11,411 bases of DNA from CAYLWZ01 sp964585805 (GTDB taxonomy: Bacteria; Patescibacteriota; Minisyncoccia; Minisyncoccales; GWA2-38-27), in contig CAZPFE010000015.1 in NCBI GenBank assembly GCA_964585805.1, positions 1-11,411 on the forward strand, read 5' to 3'. The notes beneath the pieces are model-generated. The model did not search any database, was not told where the DNA came from, and saw only the letters and a program-made list of their open reading frames with translations. Position 1 is the first letter of the stretch; every line of letters starts with the position of its first letter. Position numbers and translations under genes: made by a program. Positions 7,086-11,411 of the stretch are shown here, piece after piece.

Positions 7086-7331
7086 ATGAAGAAAGAAGAA
7101 ATTTTTAAAAAGGTAAAAAAAATTATTGCGGCTCATATGGGTATAGAAAACGAAGAGGAAATTAAAGAAAGTTCACTTTTGGAGGAAGAGTTAGGACTTG
7201 ACTCTCTAGATGCCGTGGAAATAATTATGGCTTTAGAAGATGAATTTAACATTGCTATTGAAGATGAGGAGGTAGAAGATGTTAAGACTGTTGGGAATAT
7301 AGTAGAAGTGATTGCTCTCGCTGTAGCTTAA
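7086..7331 (+). CDS. acpP: Acyl carrier protein
   Basis: 81-residue acidic four-helix carrier. The phosphopantetheine attachment motif is LGLDSLDAVEIIMALEDEF with S40 as the modified serine (DSL). The following helix II, with alternating acidic residues, and FNIAIEDEEVEDVKTVGNIV are typical. The protein shuttles acyl chains in fatty-acid or lipid synthesis; in organisms with reduced lipid pathways it may instead serve other acyl transfers or iron-sulfur assembly. No fatty-acid synthesis gene lies nearby. It is the last gene before a strong terminator and has the only good ribosome-binding site here, so it can be expressed independently of nrdDG. Length and motif are fully normal. Confidence 0.95.
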   Translation: MKKEEIFKKVKKIIAAHMGIENEEEIKESSLLEEELGLDSLDAVEIIMALEDEFNIAIEDEEVEDVKTVGNIVEVIALAVA

Positions 7332-7343
7332 AGTGAATTTGGA

Positions 7344-7369
7344 AAAAAGCGGTGTTTTCACCGCTTTTT
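7344..7369 (+). terminator. Rho-independent terminator after the acyl carrier protein gene
   Basis: AAAAAGCGGTG (7344-7354) pairs perfectly with CACCGCTTTTT (7359-7369) around a TTTT loop, with the T-run forming the 3' tail. It begins 12 nt after the stop. The A-run on the 5' side would also let it work on the opposite strand. Confidence 0.9.
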
Positions 7370-7431
7370 ATAATTTAAATTGTAAATTTAAACAGATTTC
7401 GAGCACGATAGATAGAATTACCTGAAGAGGG

Positions 7432-7460
7432 TTGACAAAATATTATTTTGGGTATATATT
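7432..7460 (+). promoter_or_regulatory. Strong predicted sigma-70-type promoter
   Basis: A perfect TTGACA (7432-7437) is followed after exactly 17 bp by TATATT (7455-7460), the best promoter match in the window. Transcription would start near 7467 and include the long hairpin at 7487-7537 before the gene at 7547. Confidence 0.85.
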
Positions 7461-7486
7461 CAAAAAAAACATTTATAAAATAACAG

Positions 7487-7537
7487 GTTGATTTACTATA
7501 TACTACCTTAAAAATAAGGTGGTATAAGTAAATCAGC
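7487..7537 (+). promoter_or_regulatory. Long leader hairpin upstream of the DUF5320-like gene
   Basis: The left arm 7487-7509 (from GTTGATTTACT to CTACCTT) pairs with the right arm 7516-7537 (from AAGGTGG to AAATCAGC) over about 22 bp, with one bulged A and a 6-nt loop, AAAAAT. The two non-Watson-Crick positions are T opposite G in the plus strand, which pair as G-U in the plus-strand RNA but would be A-C in the other strand. This favours a function as RNA. It ends 9 nt before the start codon. The right arm holds AAGGTGG, a ribosome-binding-like sequence that would be sequestered but is unusually far (about 24 nt) from the ATG. No T-run follows, so it is not a terminator. Confidence 0.6.
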
Positions 7538-7546
7538 TTAAAAATT

Positions 7547-7861
7547 ATGCCATTTGGAGATGGAACAGGTCCTGCTGGTTTAGGTCCAATGACTGGTCGA
7601 GGATTAGGCAGGTGCGCTGGTTATTCTACTCCCGGATATTTAAAAGGTTTTGGACGCGGTTGGAGCCGTGGCTGGGGAAGAGGATTTGGTAGAGGTTGGC
7701 GCTGGAGAAGATGGATAGGTTTTGGTTGTTATCCTTGGACCAATAATCAGCAGTTGACTAAAGAAGAAGAAAAACAAATTTTAGACGATGAATTAAAATA
7801 TCTTCAAGAAGAGATGGAAGAGATTAAAAAGAGAATGAAAGAATTAGAGGAAAAAAAATAA
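7547..7861 (+). CDS. DUF5320-like Gly/Arg/Trp-rich small protein with C-terminal coiled coil
   Basis: 104-residue protein of unknown function. The N-terminus MPFGDGTGPAGLGPMTGRG and CAGYSTPGY closely resemble the DUF5320 family, found in anaerobes next to dinitrogenase-cofactor-domain proteins and MinD-type ATPases. Residues 33-57 are a low-complexity GRGW/GRGF repeat run, C23 and C61 are the only cysteines, and residues 70-104 form a highly charged helix likely to be a coiled coil (EEEKQILDDELKYLQEEMEE). There are no membrane segments or signal peptide. The short ATG-proximal leader lacks a Shine-Dalgarno. A dedicated promoter and terminator make it a single-gene unit that could be expressed far above its neighbours. 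A role as a partner or scaffold for the downstream cofactor-domain proteins is inferred from context only. Confidence 0.85.
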   Translation: MPFGDGTGPAGLGPMTGRGLGRCAGYSTPGYLKGFGRGWSRGWGRGFGRGWRWRRWIGFGCYPWTNNQQLTKEEEKQILDDELKYLQEEMEEIKKRMKELEEKK

Positions 7862-7894
7862 AATAAAGCCGCAATAGAAGCGGCTTTATTTTTT
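7861..7894 (+). terminator. Rho-independent terminator after the DUF5320-like gene
   Basis: AAATAAAGCCGC (7861-7872) pairs perfectly with GCGGCTTTATTT (7880-7891) around AATAGAA, followed by further T residues. The left arm starts on the last base of the stop codon. Confidence 0.9.
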
Positions 7895-7968
7895 AAAAGA
7901 TGATTATCTCTTGCCTGGAGTTTATAATTTGGAATTTAGTCGGGTTTTTAATTTATAATTGAGGTGGT

Positions 7969-7997
7969 TTGATTTTTTTAATTATTCAGTTTATCAT
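7969..7997 (+). promoter_or_regulatory. Predicted promoter of the DIM-domain gene
   Basis: TTGATT (7969-7974) and TATCAT (7992-7997) are separated by 17 bp. Transcription from about 8004 would give a leader of about 33 nt to ATG 8037. It follows a terminator, so a new promoter is needed here. It also argues against translation from the upstream TTG at 7959. Confidence 0.45.
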
Positions 7998-8036
7998 TTA
8001 ATAAGAGTGAGATTTTCAAAAGTTTTTTGTTTTTTT

Positions 8037-8471
8037 ATGCATATTTGCATTACTAGTTCAGGTAAAAATTTAGATTCTTTAATTGATCCTCGTTTTGGCA
8101 GATGTTTTTATTTTCTTTTTTTAGATACTGCTTCTCCAGACAATTTCAAGGCAGTGATAAATAGAGGAATGGAAGCGATTAGGGGAGCAGGTGTTCAATC
8201 TGCGCAGACGGTTATTGATGAGGGCGTAGAAGCAGTTATTACTGGCAATATTGGACCTAATTCTTTAATGATTCTTCAACAATCAGGGATAAGTGTTTTT
8301 CAAGCTTCTCCTTCAATGACCTGTCGCCAGGCTTTAGAATACTTTAATAATAATCAATTAAAAGAAATTACCACTCCAGGGTTAGCAGGTTTTGGTTTTA
8401 GTAGCGGAGGAAGAGGATTTGGCAGGAGAAGATTTGGCGGCGGTTTTAGAAGAAGGTCTGGTTGGGATTAG
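8037..8471 (+). CDS. Dinitrogenase iron-molybdenum cofactor (NifX/NifB-C-like) domain protein with Gly/Arg tail
   Basis: 144-residue soluble protein. Residues 1-~112 form a DIM domain (RNase H-like fold as in NifX, NafY, the NifB C-terminus and the orange protein): ICITSSGKNLDSLIDPRFGRC near the start, AGVQSAQTVIDEGVEAVITGNIGPNSL in the middle, then GISVFQA. Stand-alone DIM proteins are thought to bind or carry metal clusters; no nif gene is present, so nitrogen fixation is not implied. Residues ~115-144 are a low-complexity tail with GGRGFGRRRFGGGFRRR, like the Gly/Arg run of the preceding DUF5320-like protein. ATG 8037 is chosen over a TTG at 7959 because the family begins M-x-ICI and the extra 26 residues (FFNYSVYHLIRVRF...) match nothing in the fold. 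Confidence 0.88.
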   Translation: MHICITSSGKNLDSLIDPRFGRCFYFLFLDTASPDNFKAVINRGMEAIRGAGVQSAQTVIDEGVEAVITGNIGPNSLMILQQSGISVFQASPSMTCRQALEYFNNNQLKEITTPGLAGFGFSSGGRGFGRRRFGGGFRRRSGWD

Positions 8472-8535
8472 TTTTATTTTCTATTTAAATAAAAAGATGT
8501 TTTTCAGCAAATTAAATAAATAAAAGTAAAAATAA

Positions 8536-9789
8536 ATGAACAAGGAAAAAGTTTCAATCTTAAGTACAATTGTCAATTTATTACTTACTATTGCTAAACT
8601 CTTTTTTGGTTTTCTAATTAATAGCACGGCTTTAATTGCTGATGGTATTCATTCAGGAATAGATATAATTTCTTCTTTTGGGACTTATTTAGGGATTAAA
8701 GCGGCTAATAAACCAGTAGATAAAAAACATCCTTATGGTCATTATAGGGCAGAGAGTTTAGCCGGTCTTTTTGTAACTTTAATTTTAGCTTTTTCTGCTT
8801 TAGGGATTATTTATGAAGCAGTTCTCAAATTATTTGAAGAAAAGCAAGAAACATTTAGTATAGGAGCGATTATTGTAGTGATTATTACTGTTATTGTAAA
8901 TGAACTAATGGCTCGCTTAAAATTTCATTATGGTCAAAAAGAAGAAAGCCTTTCTTTAATAGCAGATGCTGAACATTCGCGGGCAGATGTTCTTTCTTCA
9001 ATAGGAGTTTTGTTGCCTCTTATTTTTGGCAGAAAATTTCCTTTTTTAGATAGTTTAGTGGCTTTTTTAATTGGCGGTTATATTCTTTTTGAATCTTTTA
9101 AATTAGGAAGAGAAATTACGGATTCTTTATTAGATGTTGCTAATGAAGAAATTGAAGAAAGAATTAGGAAAATTTGCCAAAAGCATAAAATTGATATTTC
9201 AGAGATTAAAACAAGAAAAATAGGTTCAGCAAATTTTGCAGAAATAAAAATTAAGTTGCCTTTAAACTTGAAAGTGGAAGATGCGCAAAAAATTACAGAA
9301 ACTTTAGAAACAAGATTATTAAATAATATTCCTGAGTTAAAACAAATAGTGATTTCTATTGAAGGTTATCAGGCTAAGAGAACTATTATTTTGCCAAGAT
9401 TTGGCAGGAAAATTGGGGAAATGGAGGGTTTTGAAAAAATTGGGCCAGAAAAAAAAGGAAAAAGAATTATTGTTCCTTTAGAAGGAGAGAATAAAATTAG
9501 CAATGAATTTGGAGTAAAGAAATATTTAGTAGTGGATGTGGATAAGGGAGAAATAGTTCTAAAAAAGATTGTAGAAAATCCTTATTTTGAAAAAGAAGCT
9601 CCTCATGGGGCAAGGTTTGTAAAAGCAATTAGAGCAGATAAAATTTTTGTTAAACAAATAGGAGAAAATGCTAAAAGAAACTTGGAAAGTTTTGGTATTG
9701 AAGTGGAAAATGTTTCAGAAAAAGAAGAAATTGAGGACATTTTAAATAAATGTAAATTTTTAAAAGAAGATGAGATTGAAAAAAATTAG
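8536..9789 (+). CDS. Cation diffusion facilitator transporter fused to a C-terminal DIM (NifX-like) domain
   Basis: 417 residues, against about 290-300 for an ordinary CDF exporter. Residues 1-~190 carry about six membrane helices. The metal site is formed by H39 and D43 in TM2 (ADGIHSGID) and H147 and D151 in TM5 (ADAEHSRADVLSS), an HD-HD set usually linked with zinc-type substrates; HPYGH (65-69) is a family mark. Residues ~200-278 are the cytoplasmic dimerisation domain. After a basic linker (281-307), residues ~308-398 look like a DIM domain: KRIIVPLEG, EFGVKKYLVVDVDKGEIV, HGARFVKAIRADKIFVKQIG, and a final GIEV. The DIM part would sit in the cytosol on the transporter. The gene follows the separate DIM gene by 64 nt and overlaps the next ATPase gene by 20 bp. 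No Shine-Dalgarno precedes ATG 8536. Transporter assignment is secure; the DIM call is strong from pattern. Confidence 0.9.
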   Translation: MNKEKVSILSTIVNLLLTIAKLFFGFLINSTALIADGIHSGIDIISSFGTYLGIKAANKPVDKKHPYGHYRAESLAGLFVTLILAFSALGIIYEAVLKLFEEKQETFSIGAIIVVIITVIVNELMARLKFHYGQKEESLSLIADAEHSRADVLSSIGVLLPLIFGRKFPFLDSLVAFLIGGYILFESFKLGREITDSLLDVANEEIEERIRKICQKHKIDISEIKTRKIGSANFAEIKIKLPLNLKVEDAQKITETLETRLLNNIPELKQIVISIEGYQAKRTIILPRFGRKIGEMEGFEKIGPEKKGKRIIVPLEGENKISNEFGVKKYLVVDVDKGEIVLKKIVENPYFEKEAPHGARFVKAIRADKIFVKQIGENAKRNLESFGIEVENVSEKEEIEDILNKCKFLKEDEIEKN

Positions 9790-10666
9790 TATCACTGGAG
9801 GCAAAGGGGGAACAGGAAAAAGTACTTTTGCTGTAATGGAAGCAGTGAGATTGGCAAGAAAAGGAAAAAGAGTTATTTTGTGCGATTGTGATGTTGAGTG
9901 TCCTAACGATTATTTGATTTTAGGAGAAAAATTGAAAAAAGTAGTTGCTTATACTTATATTGAATTTCCCTTTTTAATTAAAAGCAAATGCAAAAGATGC
10001 GGTCTTTGTCTTAAGACCTGTCGTCAGAATGCTATTTTTCAGCCAAGAGATAAAAACGGAAAATTGGATTACCCGGTTTTTATTAAAGATTTGTGTTCTG
10101 GTTGTGGCGCTTGTTGGGCGGTTTGTCCTTATGGAGCAATTGAAACTAAGAAAGAAAAAAGCGGTAAGATTTATTTTAATGAAATTTTAATTGAGAGAAA
10201 AAAAGAGGATAAACAAGAAAAAGAGAAAAATAAGAAGAAAAAAGAAGGGAAGTTATGGCTGGTAACTGGCTTAGTAAAGGAAGGTTTAGAAGAGACAGGT
10301 CCAGTAGTGAGAGAAGTAAAGGAATTTGCTTTAGAATTAGGAGAAAAGAATAAAATAGATTATATTATTTTTGATACAGCGGCTGGGACTCACTGTCCGG
10401 TTGTTTCTGCTCTTTTGGGTTCAGATATTGCTTATTGCTTGACCGAACCGACGCCAATGGGCGCTTATGACTTAAAACTTATTTTGGAGTTATGTCAAAA
10501 ACTTAAGATACCTGCCCAAATAATACTTAACCAATCTGATTTAGGAGATAAAAAATTGATTAAAAAAGTGGCTAAATCTTTTAAGACAAAAATTAAAAAA
10601 GAAATTTTATATTCAAAAGAAATTGCCGAAGCATATTCAAAAGGTCAAATATTAAAAGTTATATAA
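9770..10666 (+). CDS. MinD/ParA-family P-loop ATPase with inserted two-cluster ferredoxin domain
   Basis: 298-residue cytosolic ATPase of the COG1149 type. The deviant Walker A is GGKGGTGKST (10-19) with signature lysine K12; the A' region is DCDVECPND (39-47) and the Walker B/switch stretch is IIFDTAAGTHCPV (199-211). Two [4Fe-4S] motifs are inserted: CKRCGLCLKTC (C74, C77, C80, C84) and CSGCGACWAVCP (C109, C112, C115, C119). The first lacks the proline that usually follows the fourth cysteine. Residues ~143-162 are an unusual Lys/Glu-rich linker. These ATPases often sit beside DIM proteins, including the orange-protein genes, and are thought to handle metal clusters or couple ATP to redox. 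The 20-bp overlap with the CDF-DIM gene implies tight co-expression. The target metal or client is not known. Confidence 0.93.
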   Translation: MRLKKISITGGKGGTGKSTFAVMEAVRLARKGKRVILCDCDVECPNDYLILGEKLKKVVAYTYIEFPFLIKSKCKRCGLCLKTCRQNAIFQPRDKNGKLDYPVFIKDLCSGCGACWAVCPYGAIETKKEKSGKIYFNEILIERKKEDKQEKEKNKKKKEGKLWLVTGLVKEGLEETGPVVREVKEFALELGEKNKIDYIIFDTAAGTHCPVVSALLGSDIAYCLTEPTPMGAYDLKLILELCQKLKIPAQIILNQSDLGDKKLIKKVAKSFKTKIKKEILYSKEIAEAYSKGQILKVI

Positions 10667-10675
10667 ACTTTAATC

Positions 10676-10699
10676 AGAAGAGAAAATTTTTTCTCTTCT
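10676..10699. promoter_or_regulatory. Perfect A+T-rich palindrome before the CxxC protein gene
   Basis: AGAAGAGAAAA (10676-10686) is the exact reverse complement of TTTTCTCTTCT (10689-10699), with two bases between. It occupies most of the 41-nt gap and ends 8 nt before ATG 10708. The lack of a trailing T-run makes it a poor terminator; it could be an operator or a leader hairpin covering the start region. Confidence 0.5.
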
Positions 10700-10707
10700 T
10701 AAAAAGT

Positions 10708-11223
10708 ATGGCAATAATATCTTCTTTAGAAAAAGATCAGGTTCAAGAACCAGCAAAAGAAATTTATGAAAATTTTGAAGAAGAAGGCAAAAAGGTGCCG
10801 GAATGGATTAAAGTTATGGCTCATCGGCCAGAGATTTTGAAAGAGTTTTTTGAGCTTTTCAAAGTAATTATGGGAGAAGGAGAAGTAGATAAGAAGATGA
10901 AGTGGAAAATAGCTTATACTGTTTCAGAAACTTTAAGATGTCCTTTTTGTATTGATGCTACTTCTAAGATGTTGAAAAAAATGGGCGCTACAGATGAAGA
11001 ACTTGAAGAAGTAAAAAAGATGGAAAATCTTTCAGACAAAGAAAAAGAGATTTTAGAATTAGTTAAAGAGGTGACTTTGAAAGCCCATGTTTGCCAGCCA
11101 GAACTTTTTGAAAAAATGAAGAATGATTTTAGCGAGCCAGAGATTGTTGAAATAGTTTCTATTATAGGTCTTTTTAATTATATTAATCGTTTTAATAATA
11201 CTTTTTGTATTTTACCTGAATAG
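10708..11223 (+). CDS. AhpD/carboxymuconolactone decarboxylase-like CxxC protein
   Basis: 171-residue all-helical protein. The AhpD-type core is visible as E74 and CPFC (C78, C81) in YTVSETLRCPFCIDAT, preceded by MKWKIAYTVSE, where the family commonly has an 'E-x-x-x-C-x-x-C' pattern. Well-studied AhpD peroxidases have CxxCxxxH; here the fourth residue after C81 is T85, so the proton-relay histidine is absent. Two further cysteines, C129 (HVCQPE) and C167 (NNTFCILP), could take part in thiol exchange. A thiol-disulfide or peroxide-related role is plausible; true carboxymuconolactone decarboxylase activity is unlikely in this setting. The gene is 41 nt after the ferredoxin-ATPase gene, on the same strand, probably in the same transcription unit, hinting at redox upkeep of that system. 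Confidence 0.8.
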   Translation: MAIISSLEKDQVQEPAKEIYENFEEEGKKVPEWIKVMAHRPEILKEFFELFKVIMGEGEVDKKMKWKIAYTVSETLRCPFCIDATSKMLKKMGATDEELEEVKKMENLSDKEKEILELVKEVTLKAHVCQPELFEKMKNDFSEPEIVEIVSIIGLFNYINRFNNTFCILPE

Positions 11224-11310
11224 ATAAGTCATTTGTTAGAGAAATTATTGAAGAGGAGAAAAGGAAAACCAACCCCTCCTTAATTCTTCCCCCTTTTTTT
11301 TATTTTCAAT

Positions 11311-11411
11311 CCTCCTCCTTCCCCTTGGGAAGGGGAAATACCTTTTCAATTCTCCCCCTTCCCTCTGGGAAGGGAAAACACCTACCCCATCCTCCCCCTT
11401 CCCAAAGGGAA
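11311..11411. repeat. Second palindromic repeat cluster, continuing past the window edge
   Basis: Three related hairpins are seen: a degenerate one at 11311-11337 (arms CCTTCCC / GGGAAGG), a shortened one at 11351-11374 and an incomplete one from 11391. The 61 bases 11351-11411 line up without gaps with 3819-3879 of the first cluster (shortened hairpin, 17-nt spacer, start of a full hairpin), with about nine differences. The preceding 11224-11310 contains no gene, only decayed C-rich and G/A-rich segments of similar composition. Confidence 0.8.

Noticed and set aside
7374..7392. Inverted repeat TTTAAATT / AATTTAAA
   Set aside because: Eight-base A/T-only arms are expected by chance in such A+T-rich DNA.
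7959..8036. Upstream TTG start adding 26 residues to the DIM protein
   Set aside because: The family starts at M-x-ICI, the extension overlaps a predicted promoter, and it has no Shine-Dalgarno.
8472..8494. Hairpin TTTTATTT / AAATAAAA after the DIM gene as a terminator
   Set aside because: The stem is only A-T pairs with no trailing T-run, too weak to call; the DIM and CDF genes may be co-transcribed.
8037..9789. Nitrogen fixation genes
   Set aside because: The DIM domain occurs in many non-nif proteins, and no nitrogenase or NifB radical-SAM part is present.

Overview
This window is very A+T-rich DNA of dense, all plus-strand genes, consistent with a small-genome anaerobic bacterium. The best guess is a member of the Candidate Phyla Radiation (Patescibacteria/Parcubacteria-like), from base composition, mostly absent Shine-Dalgarno sites, the class III (oxygen-sensitive) ribonucleotide reductase and the lack of aerobic genes. 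This is inference; no rRNA or other phylogenetic marker is present. TGA ends one gene and I saw no in-frame TGA in the others, so the standard code fits.

Region 1 (1-3727) is a surface-polysaccharide operon end: the 3' part of an O-antigen ligase/polymerase-type membrane protein, an ExoA-like family 2 glycosyltransferase, then a family 4 uracil-DNA glycosylase. A bicistronic AbiE-type toxin-antitoxin pair sits between the last two. A perfect 30-bp repeat of the glycosyltransferase 3' end lies on both sides of the AbiE pair. The downstream copy still runs in frame to a stop codon 1 nt before the glycosylase ATG, so AbiE appears to be an insertion that gave the glycosyltransferase a new C-terminus and left the old one behind.

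Region 2 (3728-4194) has no credible gene. It holds a promoter-like sequence followed by a cluster of C-rich/G-rich palindromes, including two nearly identical 96-bp composite units. A related cluster begins at about 11260 and runs off the right end.

Region 3 (4195-7369) encodes the anaerobic ribonucleotide reductase NrdD, its radical-SAM activase NrdG, and an acyl carrier protein closed by a strong terminator.

Region 4 (7370-11223) is the most unusual part. A near-consensus promoter and a long leader hairpin precede a DUF5320-like Gly/Arg/Trp-rich protein with its own terminator. Next come a stand-alone dinitrogenase-iron-molybdenum-cofactor (DIM/NifX-like) domain protein with a Gly/Arg tail, a cation diffusion facilitator whose C-terminus carries a second DIM domain, an overlapping MinD-type ATPase with an inserted two-cluster ferredoxin, and an AhpD/CMD-like CxxC protein lacking the usual histidine. 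DIM proteins plus ferredoxin-MinD ATPases recall the orange-protein (ORP) system of sulfate reducers. Direct fusion of the DIM domain to a metal transporter suggests a metal or metal-cluster handling system that links transport, cofactor binding and ATP/redox chemistry.
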